Shown: in pieces, positions 13,801 through 25,057 of the stretch
Numbering within the stretch: the stretch's first letter is position 1
How the letters are laid out: every line of letters starts with the position of its first letter
Assembly: GCA_024305405.1 (NCBI GenBank)
Contig: JAKNDB010000068.1
Location: 10,835,501 to 10,899,500 of the forward strand
DNA: 64,000 nt
Direction of reading: 5' to 3'
Source of the DNA: Dirofilaria immitis
Lineage: Eukaryota; Nematoda; Chromadorea; Rhabditida; Onchocercidae
Notes under the pieces: model-generated
What the model was told of the DNA's origin: nothing
The model's database searches: none
The model's input: only the letters and a program-made list of their open reading frames with translations
Position numbers and translations under genes: made by a program

Positions 13801-16800
13801 GGAATTTTGAGTGTTTTTGATTTTAAGTTGATTTTGCTCAGATTGGTTGTTCATATAAAAATTCAATGCGTGCGAAATATGAAAGACCGAATGCAATAAG
13901 ACGTTTGATTGCACAAACTACTGGAAAGATGAACTATATCTGGGATATAGAGGATCTCGTTGAAGTACTGAAATCTTCAACACCATCACTTTGTCCCTAT
14001 TTCTCAACTGCTCGAGTACTTATTGATGATGCCGATATTATTTTTGTCCTTTCTCTTATCTTATTGGTACATTTCGTAATTTTTTTTCTTTGATGTTTGT
14101 CACCTGTATGAAATTTGCCCTATCAAAGTTTTGAGAAACTGAAATAGATTTCTCCAATTTTCTCATCAGTCAAGTGAAGCACTAATAAAAATTTTTGCAG
14201 ATCCCATTATTCGTGCGAATTCTGGTTTAAGCTTGAAAAATACAATAGTTATTCTCGATGAAGCGCATAATGTGGAAGATGTTTGCCGTGAAGCTGTTAG
14301 TTTTGCATTCATGGAGCGTGAACTAATTGATGCAGCTGCAGATTTATATCAGAAAGGTTAGGAAATAGTTCCAAAGACTCCTTATTCTATCATCCTCTTA
14401 GGAATTGTGGTCTATTTTTGCAGTATAAAACCTTTTCAGCAATTGAACTTGAAAAAGAACTTGCAAAAGTGGATGCCAAAATTGTTGCTGAAGAAGGATT
14501 GATTGAAATAGAAGACAGCAGAACGAGAAGGTATAAAGAATGTTTGGAGCTGTTGCAGGACCATTTTAAAACAGTTCGTATTTGTTGAATCGAATCGAGT
14601 TGAATATAATGAGCTTTTCTGGAAGAACCTTTGTTTTTGCGTTTATGAAAGATTGGTTAAGATTTTAGCATCATATCTGTTCCATTCCAGAAGCTGAAGA
14701 CCTATATTGCGTAATAAGAACGATTTTCTAAATTGTTTTATAAAGAATATAAAATGGATAAAATTGTGTTTTTTAGATAGTTAATTTTTTAAATAAAATA
14801 CTGGATTGGTTTGTGAATGTATCATCGATTGCGCTACAGTCGGCACCGATGAAAAGTGATCGACTTACTTATACATATAACTGGGAGAAGCTTTTCACAA
14901 CATTTGAAAACAGTGATTTGAATATATTTGGCAAGACTGGCAAAGGAACTGCCTATTCAGGTTTGCTGGTGAGATGCTGCTCTTTAAAGGCTTTAAGATT
15001 TGACTTCTTTTAGGTGTTTTCAGAGGACTAGCAAATTGAAAAAACTATTGGCGAGGTTGTTTTTATATCGAATACTATTTATAAACTTAACTCTCGGTTA
15101 TTGCTTTTTAAAATAGTTGTTGAACTAGCTAATAGGCACTCCTATCATAGGTTGATTGAAGTGTAGCAGTTTTTCATATTTTAAAGCTTAAAAGAAATAT
15201 TTTGAGTAGAGAAACGGGATTAGAACTATTTGTTCTCTATTCGTTAGTGTTATCCCTCAAAATTAAAAATTGGCATAAAGCTTATTGTTTTTCAGGAGGC
15301 GTTTTCATCTATTACCGGCACAGGTAGTGATGAAAATGATGAGTTTCAATCTTATTTAAAACACTACAAGCCATGTACTGCAGCAGTTATTTGTGTAGAA
15401 AAACTTCTCTACTTTTTCAAATCATATTTTCGAGATGATAATCGTACTGCTTATAAGTTAGTTTTTAATCAATTTTTGTGAAGCAGTTTCAGTTTTATAA
15501 TTTCATTTTTATCTGAAATATTGTCGGAAAATCTTTCAATGACTTTTTGCAGGCTACTTGTATGTATCGACAAGCCATTTGTATCATATTCACAATCTGA
15601 TATTTTCGATATAGCAAAGAATTCGCCAAATAACGTGTGTTTGATTTTACAATTTCTTTTTCTGTTGAAGATGAAAATATAAGAAAGGAAAAAATTTTCG
15701 ATTCTTATTATAAATTAATTTATTACGAATGGACATTGTGTATTCTGAATTTATTTTCAGAACAAGTGGAAGAATCATTTAATGTCTCTTATAATTCAAA
15801 TTTCAGCTTGATATATTAGATATGAGTTCATATGATAAAGAAAAAGAAATATGGTTAGATTCAAAAACGCCTTTAAAAGAATATCGTGAAGTGAAATATG
15901 GCTATCGTGTTGCTATCAATTTTTGGTGTATGCGTCCGTCGGTGGTTGGAATTATAATTATAATATGCTTATGTTAAAAAAACAGAATTTGAAAAACTGA
16001 ATTATGAGCTAAATTCAACTAGTCAAGTTTCTGAATTTGATTTATTAAAAAATCTGTTTTCCTTATAAATTTTTCAGCGCGTTCAAAAACATTAAATCCC
16101 GGCACATCACCATTAAAAAGCCGACGACCGTACTCATCACATCTTGTAATTTAATGAATTTACTTTTAAATTATTCGAAGAAATTGTGAATGCGTATTTT
16201 TCAGGCTTATATAGATGCATTCAAAGGATGTCGCAGTGTCATTTTAGCTTCGGGTACACTTTCGCCAACGGATACTTTTCGTACCGAACTTGGTACTCCT
16301 TTTCAGCAGGAAATGGAGGGAAATCAGATTATACCTAATGAGCAAATTTTTGCTGCAGTCATTCCATCTGCAAGTTCTCTTTTAATTGTCATAATATTCT
16401 TGTCCTTAAAAGTGCTAACCGAAATAATAATGGAAATAAGTCTTTATAAATGTTGCAGGGGCCAAGTGGTGAAAAATTATGTGGAACTTACAGAGTTATC
16501 AACCGAGATGATCGATTTATACGGGAAATTTCATTGATCCTGAGGTATATGTCTTTAATCTCCATATAATTTTGAGGAAGTAAGACAGATTTTTGGAAAC
16601 TCTAAGGAAACCGATGATTTCTGCTTAAAGAGCTGATATTGTAAACCTTCTTAAAACATCAATTTTCGAACATATTTGGCATAAAGTGCATTACTAATAG
16701 GAGATGTTTTTATTTAATTGAACAATTCTCCTATTATCGACATGTTTGTTCAGTTATTGAAATATTTTCGCGCTATTTTTTTCTTTTCTTTATCAATTAA

Positions 16801-18498
16801 GTTGCTCTATAGCTGTTCTTTTTCTTTTTCTGGAAAAAACTATTCCATTTTTTAGCCATATCTGTAAAATAATACCAAAAGGTGTGTTATGTTTTTTCTC
16901 AAGTTATCGTGTCTTGGATCAAATTTATGAATATATGGAAATGACGGGAATTTTAAGACAAATACAAAATATCAAGGTAGCTATTACAAATTTTAATTTT
17001 TGAAATTGGTTATTATTTATTGTGATAAAGGCATGACGGAATACTTCGTAATTCCTATGGCCAAGTTTTATAATCTCTGTTGAAAATTGAATTCAAATTT
17101 TCAGTAGGAACAAAGATTAAGCGATATAATTGTATTTGATTTATCTTACCAATTTTTTAAGTTACTCTCATTAGTTTCCATCACTCTCATTATTATCTTT
17201 TTATCTTTTGTTATCACTCATAGTTTTGTTCGCTATTATTTTCGTTGAATTCAGTAAACCCAACAGTGGATAAATAGTTTTCAGCTTGTTTTAAAAGAAC
17301 CGCGGCGTTCCTCATTAATGAATACTATTATGATGCAGTATGAAAATGCTATTGTTAATCCCTGGATTTTGGATCACAATGTACTGGTGCATTGATGATG
17401 GCAGTTTTTAGAGGCAAAGTAGTAATTTGAAATCGTAAAATTGTTGAAAGTTTAACAACAATAATAATAACTTTTTGTTCTTTCCAATTCGTTTCCTAGT
17501 TTTTAATTATGTTTTACATTTCATTCCAGACAAATATATCTGTTTACCTAGATTTTTTTATATATCGCTTATCTCCTAAAAATTGCAATATTTTAAATAA
17601 TTTTGACGCTTTTTAGTACTTTACTATTGCTGCATAACTAAAAATGACTATTCAAACAAAAAAAAGTATATGTTATTATTACTTTTATTATTTTTTTGAC
17701 TTTAATTTTTATGAAAGGTATCGGAAGGTATTGATTTCGCTGATGACAGGGCTCGTTGTGTGGTAATCCATTGGCATACCATTTCCCAATGTTATGGATG
17801 AGCAAGTAAGTTTGATAATTTTCTGAAAGCAGCGAATATTCAATTTTTTTATTTTTCATGCTTTTTGATCATGATTGTATTTCAGGTTATTGAAAAGAAA
17901 AATATAATGATGATTATTGCACAAAGTTACAAATCTTATCAGGTGATGAATGGTATACGATGCAAGCATATAGAGCTCTCAATCAAGCTTTAGGAGGTAA
18001 TTTGAAATTCTTCATCGAATTTATGATTAGTATAAACATGCATGTATTTTTTAGGTCATCCTTATTTGCCGAAAATTACTTTTTAGGAAAGCATTTCCAA
18101 AATGAGTCATTTCCTCAGAATATAATAAACTGAATTCACTCAAAGTCCTTATTATTATTAGTCCCTAAAAATGACGGTATTTGGCATCATCATAAAGACT
18201 TCCTCTGCAAACAATTTAGAAAATGAGAACTGATAATTTTAATACTTTTTCTAATATGATCAAATTCCATGTTTTTTTCTCTAAACACTATTTACAGATG
18301 TCTACGACATCGTTCCGACTGGGGATCAATTTTGATGCTGGATGAACGATTACTGCAAACTTGGAGAAATCCAAATGCCAAAAAATTTCACGATGGATAC
18401 GTGAACAGCTTCGGCCATTAACAAATTACAGCCATTTCCTTAATGAATTGACCAATTTCGTCAGCAAAATGGAAATAATGAATTCACAAGCTATCTAA
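10881..18498 (+). CDS. dog-1: FANCJ/BRIP1 (DOG-1) Fe-S DNA helicase, about 22 exons
   Basis: XPD-family 5'-3' helicase that unwinds G-quadruplex DNA and acts in crosslink repair. Exons I support: 10881-10995, 11370-11573, 11791-12033, 12360-12421, 12561-12636, 12805-12903, 13498-13600, 13842-14066, 14201-14356, 14440-14573, 14777-14968, 15296-15456, 15553-15634, 15807-15944, 16078-16145, 16205-16369, 16459-16544, 16856-16976, 17285-17418, 17718-17805, 17886-17996, 18298-18498. Motifs in order: Walker A ESPTGSGKT split by an intron, GTRTHKQISQ, an Fe-S type cysteine set (EHMCINP, KCKEC, GCSY, SLCPY), DEAH, LASGTLSP, VSEGIDF, then LNQALG and LRHRSDWG. FANCJ rather than DDX11 fits best, by YGTRTHKQI and ELGTPF. 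Corrected length is about 989 residues, close to C. elegans DOG-1. About eight one-base frame breaks occur. The first exon is the least certain. Confidence 0.9.
12721..13054 (+). repeat. Duplicated 87-bp block carrying a splice acceptor
   Basis: Positions 12721-12808 and 12968-13054 are near-identical copies 247 bases apart. Each ends in tatcttttag followed by acgt, so the second copy is a decoy of the functional acceptor of FANCJ exon 6 (12805). Confidence 0.85.
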
Positions 18499-19746
18499 TG
18501 ATAAGACTGTAGTGATATGAGTATTGATGATGACAAGAAGTGTGTATTACTGCAGTAATGTTTGTTTCTAAGACATTTTAATGTTTACATTTTTTGACCC
18601 TAGATTTCTTGTTTTTGTGACATTTCTCCTTCAAACCCAAAACTTGATGACTCCATGTAAACGTATTTCAGCTAATTTATGCACAGTAGTGCAATTTTCG
18701 TGTTATCACTAAGTACCTTGTGCGGCCGTTTTTTTGGTAACAAAATTACTTGAAATAAATTTTCGGAGTTAACATCAGTGTGTTTCTTTCTTTCATTTAT
18801 GTCTAATTCCGTCAGTCTTATCGAGATCTCTTGAGTACAATCATCATGGATGATGCTGGTTTAGCTGTTTTTAATTGTTGTTTTATTGCGACATTATTTT
18901 CTCTAATCTAATAAAAGAGATAAATTCCCCGAAGGTACGGCAGAATCGATACTGAGGTAATTTTTCGGTACGTCGGGTCCTCAAGTAAGATGAAGTAATA
19001 TTCGAATAAAATTTTTTGACTACTATTAGAAAAAAGGAAAGTTATTAAAGATAATCGTCATTTTTGTCTCGGTTAGCTAAATATTTTCATTTTCCGCCGA
19101 CATTACCTTAATTCTCATTTCTTGCTTTTAAAGATATAATTTCTTTTCTAAATATATATTTGTGCGATAAATAAATTCAGACATGAGCAAATACAAGTGA
19201 GACAAGAATGACGCGTTTCCTTTATTTGCATTGGTATTATCCTTGATAATGTTCAGATTTGCGAAATGCTTAAATTTAATTAGGAGCATATGAACTTCCT
19301 TTTTTTTCATTTTATTCACAAATAATATATTGCCATGCCTATCGCTGTCTCCGTGTTTTGATGGATTACTTTGACGAATTACTGCCAATAAACTCATTTT
19401 CACTCTCTCATAGTCATAATTATCAGTCTCAGTATATCGAAAATATCATGATTGAAATGTCGGAGGCATTTTGGAGTGCAAACAATAAATCAGTTGAAAA
19501 ATATTGTAAAGAAGAAAAAGTAGGAATCGGCTGTTGTGTTTTTACTACCTGTTCTTTTTCCCGATAAGAGGAGCCGTCACTAAGTTAATCAAAACTAATT
19601 TATAAGACTCTTTCGTTTCAGATTGAGATGTGTTTTTAGTAATGAATAAACTTGTCTGTGGGGCATATATGCCTGTTATCATAAACAGATTTCTATTCCA
19701 AAAGTTTTTGGATCTCATTGTGAGATCTTCATTGTGAAAAATTAAA
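18499..19746. other. Intergenic, FANCJ 3' flank
   Basis: No well-supported gene. A plus-strand frame from 19361 and a minus-strand frame near 19128-19403 overlap each other and neither has a convincing exon partner. Confidence 0.35.
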
Positions 19747-20153
19747 TTAAAATTTAATTATCAATGAGATTAAGACAGAAACATCGAGCACCAATCTTAG
19801 AAATATTAATGGATTGTTGCAGTTCATGGATTCATTTATCGGGATAATAGAGCAACATCCTCTCTCAGCTACACGAAAATATTGGCTGTTCGATAAGTAT
19901 ATATTCAAATTCTCATTCAGAATAGATTAGCAATTCTATCTCATGCAACTCACCACTTATGTCCCATGATTTTACGGACAGATATAGTAGAATTGAACGG
20001 ACGATTTTCGATTGACAGTAATCTTCCTGTCACCATAACATACTCCATATAGTGGAAAATACCAAGAATACGGTTAATGAGTGAGTCGTTTTTGAAAAAA
20101 AACGAATGGTGAATAGGAATAAATTCATGGAAGACATCGACCCAAGTAAACAT
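19747..20153 (-). CDS. Candidate 112-residue protein, two exons
   Basis: Exon 1 (20153-19954) begins at ATG and ends in an ideal donor (gtgagt). Exon 2 (19885-19747) follows a 68-base intron ending in tatcgaacag. The split codon TG|C joins them in frame and 45 further codons stay open to TAA. Exon 1 looks like real protein (VMVTGRLLSIENRPF, then ISVRKIMGHK). The end is hydrophobic (LRLVLDVSVLISLIIKF), which could be a C-terminal membrane anchor. No family is recognised. The first exon is better supported than the second. Confidence 0.35.
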
Positions 20154-20369
20154 TTCAACAAATTCTCGTGAAATTTATATAAACTGAAATCTGAACGAAA
20201 TCATCCGACCAATTTGTTATTGCCTTTGCCCTTACGCTGGTATGTTATAATAGATACTACTCTCGACATACAAAATGCTGTCTTCCCTCTGCAAACTTTT
20301 CAATACATACTTTATGCGTCTATATGCCTCTCAGGTTCTAATGTTTGTACGTATGTATAACTCTGTGTA

Positions 20370-20440
20370 GTGTGTCCGTGCGTGTATATGTGTGTGTGTG
20401 TGTGCGTGTGTGTGTGTGTATGTGCACAGTGTACATGTGT
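20370..20440. repeat. TG microsatellite
   Basis: Imperfect (TG)n interrupted by single C and A bases. Confidence 0.95.
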
Positions 20441-20565
20441 GCCTATGTATGATATTGGCGGTAGGCAATCGATGTTCGGTTGTTTTAGATGGGGCAAAAT
20501 ATGCATATAGTGCCGGCAGCAAAATTTCTACTTGCAAATTTTGGTTATAATTTAAACCTGCATTT

Positions 20566-20648
20566 GTGTACATGTGTATGTATATATATGTATATATATA
20601 TATGTGTATGTGTGTGCGTGTGTATGTGTGTGTGTGTGTGTGTGTGCA
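20566..20648. repeat. TG/TA microsatellite
   Basis: A second imperfect TG tract, with a TA-rich left part, about 130 bases from the first. Confidence 0.95.
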
Positions 20649-20873
20649 CTTATCTATATATGTATGTATGCTTGCATGTCATTTTATCGATTCAAATATA
20701 CTTAAGAAGAAAAAAGATGAAAATACTTATTTGATGAAAATCTGAAATATCAGAACATTTGTATTTGCGACAGATTTGACGACGGGTTGTTGCTTTGCAT
20801 TTTTCCTTTCAATGATATTCGTAGTCATAGTCATGAGATATCATTCTAAAACTCGTTATACTGTAACTATTTA

Positions 20874-20998
20874 TCATTATCTTAGTTTCTTCCTTATCAT
20901 CATAATCTTAATTGTTATCATCATCTTTATTGTCATCATTTTAGTTACCATTATCATCTATATCGTCACCATCTTCGTTATTATCCTTATTTTTGCTG
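20874..20998. repeat. Degenerate TCA/ATC trinucleotide tract
   Basis: Low-complexity run of tcatca/ttatca-like units. It gives an artificial Ile-rich frame on the plus strand. Confidence 0.8.
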
Positions 20999-21473
20999 TC
21001 TTATTGAGGAAATGACTTTTTACGGATTATATCGAATTGCATATTTGCCCTTATAAAGAATGATAGTAGTTTATGAGATTTAAATAGGAAAATACACTTT
21101 ATGCTGTCACTGCTAAGACAAGGAGAGGAAATAAAAGAAAGCGTAGGAATGATAGAAGCAGAGGGAGAAAGAAAGTGGGGAATGATGGCATAAAACTGAC
21201 GTGGCATTGGAATCATTGTATTATTCATTATAAATATACGTACGATCTATATGAAATGAATGAAATTATCTGTTCACTTTATTGCTTTCCAGTAGAGTTA
21301 CGGTGCTTCCGCTCTTCCTATTGCTCCCTGACCTTTCCGTTTCTTATTTTTGACGTTTTTTTAAATTACTGCTTCCGAGTCTGTTTTAAAATCTTGTTCA
21401 TTTTCATCGAGAATTTTTAGGAATTCGTGCAACCAACGATCTATTAATTGGTCGATATTGAAACAATAAAAAA

Positions 21474-22544
21474 ATGGGTGATGATCCGTGTGAATGTCTA
21501 TTCAATCATGAGACTGCTATGAGACGTTTACTTTCATTGGTAAACACTAACTATTATATTTTAATTTTTTTCCTCAAATTTATCCACTAAATTAAAAAGT
21601 GGAATAGTCATATACTTTTGAGAGAATTTAAAATATATCAAATAGAATTGTTTGGTGGTTAGCTTAGCTAATTTTTATCGAAATGAATACGTCAACATGA
21701 AATAATTATGAAGTATGTCATAATGAACAATCGTTCCGCTAAGTTATTGATTGATATTGACAGTTATTCATGAAAAGATGGCTCTATCTTGAGATGTTGA
21801 ACTTTTCGCGTTCTGTAATGTACAACACCTTATGATACGCGGGAAAAAGTTTTTTCTTTATATCTGAAATGAATATTGATGTGAATGAAGCATTAATAAG
21901 TAAGATAACATTATGTAAATAGGCGCGAGTAATTTTTTCATATTATTTCAGTTACGAGATTCACAGGGCTATTGCACGGATTCTGAATGTGTCCAAGATT
22001 TACCGGGTCCGCAAGGTGCAGGTTTTGGTGCCAACAATTTAATGGTGATCGTCATTTTGTGGGCTGTACTTGCAGTTGCGATGTTTTTTCTGCGTCCTAA
22101 TTCGATGCGTTCAAGACCAGATCCACTGGGAAAACCGGGATCATCTTCGGTAAGTGCACGATCTGACGATTTTCCAGGAATTTTCATGGAATAGTAGAAA
22201 TAAGGAGATTTTTGGAAGACTTTCTATTCAGCGTGATTCTTGATGAATATTTTTTATTCTCGTTTTCAGCAACATCGTTATAGCAGATAATTCATTATGA
22301 ATTTGAATCTTTGAAAATACTATTCTGCATAGCCTAAGATGATTCGCATTCTTTTTGTTGAGCTTTTAATAGAATTCTCCATTAAGTTTTTATTTAATGA
22401 AACTGAACCTTTTACTGTTTTTATTACTTAAGGAAATTAAAAATGGACTTCTTACTAGATGTTACCTATACTGTTTCTTAATTTGAAATTTATTTTCTTT
22501 AGGGTGGTGACGCTCCTGAACCGCCAGCACCTAATGTGCATTAA
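21474..22544 (+). CDS. smim14: SMIM14-like small integral membrane protein
   Basis: Exons 21474-21539, 21952-22149 and 22503-22544 code 101 residues, against 99 in human SMIM14. Matching landmarks are the start DPCECLFNHETAMRRLL, the cysteine segment GYCTDSECVQDLPGP, one membrane helix (MVIVILWAVLAVAMFFLRP) and the Pro-rich end PEPPAPNVH. All phases are 0 and no frame break is present. The family is a conserved single-pass ER-type protein of poorly known function, so the role is not inferred further. An acceptor (gaatttttag) at 21420 lies 53 bases before the ATG and could receive a spliced leader. A second possible last exon lies at 22270-22290. Confidence 0.9.
22270..22290 (+). other. Possible alternative last exon of the SMIM14 gene
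   Basis: After donor 22150 there is a strong acceptor (cgttttcag) at 22261-22269. It is followed in phase 0 by six codons and TAA (QHRYSR, stop). Use of it would replace the acidic Pro-rich tail by a basic hexapeptide. Confidence 0.35.
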
Positions 22545-25057
22545 TATGTACCATCATCAGTCATCCATTGAAGTTCAGCATTGAAACGACAACAGTAATT
22601 TATCCACAAATTTTTTTTGAACTGTTTCACAAACGAATGTATATTAATAATAGAAGGGTAGCCACATCAATGAATGAGTGCCACAATTTACCAGCTCAGT
22701 CCTTGTAAATATCATTTTTGATTATATTTTCCTGATTCTATAATTGGTTTTTTGAGGCAGATAGGTTGTTTGATTTAAATATTAGCAGTGGTTTTTTTAC
22801 TACCTGCTTGTAAGTATAATTTTGATTTGCTTTTTCTCTTTAGTATTCATTTTCGGAGCATTTTTTCTGAATTTTATTTTGTTCCATAATGTTGCTCGTA
22901 GGGAGAAAATAGATTGAAATGGACAGCATGAACTTCTAAATGAACAACACATAGTGAAGTCAGGTAAGTTAAACAAAAGCTATAAATCAGATATGATTCT
23001 CTATTTTTCCGGAAACTTTGGCAGTTCTCTAGTTTTTCGAAACTACTGAAATTTGATGGAAAAACAAATGAATTTCTCTTCGGTGATAAGAATGAACGAT
23101 GTTTTTTTGTTTGGAATGAAAATCGACTATATTTCTCTTTCACTACAATGTTTATTTCAGTATAATTAATATTCTGTTGCTTCAATTATTATCTCGTTCA
23201 TAACAGTGAAAGCAGCAAAATCCCATCTTCTTTTCAGCAAATCTTTTCTTTTACTTCGAAATGTTCCTCCTTTTTGCTTCTTATTCTCCTCCTTATGCAT
23301 TCCCACTGAATTTATTTATCGCATAAGTGTATGTTTAGAAAAGGTCTGGATTTATTTATCGCGTAACTATATATTTAGAAAAAGAATTATATCTTTAAAA
23401 GCAAGAATTGAGGTAATGTCAGCAGAGAATGAAAATAGATTTTTTACTTTAAGATGTTCTTCCCTTTTGTTTCTTATTCTCTCCCTTCCTTTCCACTCTC
23501 TTCCTTCATTCTTTCTGCAATAAAAACTGTGAAATAATCTTACGACCTACGAAATGTATATGTGCAATGATAGCTTGCTGTCTTGCTTAAAAAGTTCTGG
23601 ATTCAATTCATTCTTAGATTCCTGGGTGTAGCCCACGCATTTAAAATTCATTTGGAAGGTTACATCCAGAACTGTCGGCATGCCATAGATATTAATAATA
23701 GCATATTAATAATAGCCTTTTTCTCAAAAGCGAAAAATATGTAGTGACAAAAAAATGACAGCAAGGAAATGTGTTTCATTCGTTATCTGCTTTGATGCTA
23801 TATTGACTTCACTTGCTGCTTTTATCAGTACATTTTGTTGATAAGCATACTTATAAGAACAGCACGACATATCTTTTATCAATAAGCAGACAACAATAAA
23901 TGCACGAATATACCCGTCTTAGTAGAAATCTAACTTTTCATAACATTAAGGATTTCAGTTTTGAACTGCAAATACCAGTTTAAAATACAGCACAAAAATT
24001 CTAAAAAGTTATTTAGAAAATAAATAACAGAATGCACTAAGCATGAATTCATTACTACACCTAGCACAACTACACCTCGTGTTTTACATATAGATATTGG
24101 GAAGATATGCCTTCATTGGACAGACGGAAAATCTTGATAGCATGAAATGTTTAAACTTGGAAAATTTTAGTGAAGAGACTAAAATAGAGCGAAGAGGACT
24201 GGCAGTCAAGAAACGGTATAAATAACATCATCATAAGACAGTGCAGAACAGAGAATCTATGCAGTCATAAAGTTTTGAAAAAGTAAAACGCATATTAGTC
24301 TGAAATAACCGAGAATTTAAAATAGATTGGTCCTTTTGGCCTTAATTTTTATTGCATTACAACGATTTGATCCATCTCTTATATGCGGAATAGTCGGTGA
24401 AATCTAGATAAGAAAATAAAGCTTTTGGAAGTGGTGCGAATTATTTTTTCGAAACAAATCGCATGGAGTGAGGTTCTGATTTTGCAATCCCATATGTTGA
24501 TTTGGAAATCATTTCCTGGGGAGCAGAGAAAGTGGAAATTAAGAAAGCAAAAAAAACAAAAAATTAGAACACCTGGAAAGACGAAATAATTATGGCATGT
24601 TTTCTTCATTCGTTAAGCACTTTTATCAGTTTCTATTTACAAAACAATAAAATAGTAGAGAAAGTTTTTTTCGAGTTATGAGATTGGAAAAAGAATAGCA
24701 AAGAAGGGTAGAAAAAGTGAATTTTAAGTAAACTGTTTTTAAATCAAACATAATCCAAGAGAATGTTGAGAATCGTGGACTATTTATGTTAGATGATCAC
24801 TTTAGTGATTTGCCTCTTGAGGTGAATAATTTTGACTGAAGTATGTGCACTAGAAGATATTGAGGTCATAATGCAAGCGCATTTTTCAGAAGCTTTTCAA
24901 TAATCAGATTTTCCATTTCGCCATCTGAAATAAAAGGAATTAAAAAGCGGAAAAATCTTGGAAAGTTTTTTTAAATCAAATATATCCCAACTGCATTTTT
25001 TCAGAACCAATTAAAATGTTTAATGTGCATCTTTTATTCAGTTATAAACACATACAT
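22545..25057. other. Intergenic, no gene seen
   Basis: Lies between two converging genes (SMIM14 plus, SMARCAD1 minus). It contains degenerate direct repeats near 23308-23385 (atttatttatcgc-type units) and pyrimidine-rich blocks near 23250 and 23445. Open frames here are AT-driven and have no exon structure. Confidence 0.45.

Noticed and set aside
10881..18498. FANCJ homologue as a pseudogene because of many frame breaks
   Set aside because: The same kind of break occurs in actin and in unrelated genes here, motifs are all intact, and one-base repairs restore phase.
10881..18498. Assignment to DDX11/ChlR1
   Set aside because: YGTRTHKQISQ, the Fe-S segment, and ELGTPF with LNQALG and LRHRSDWG fit FANCJ better, and corrected length matches DOG-1.
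20312..20573. Thr/His-rich minus-strand frames
   Set aside because: They are translations of the TG microsatellite.
24379..24609. Minus-strand frame with a signal-peptide-like Phe/Cys start
   Set aside because: Poly-T-driven hydrophobicity, no acceptor or poly(A) context, no recognisable mature part.
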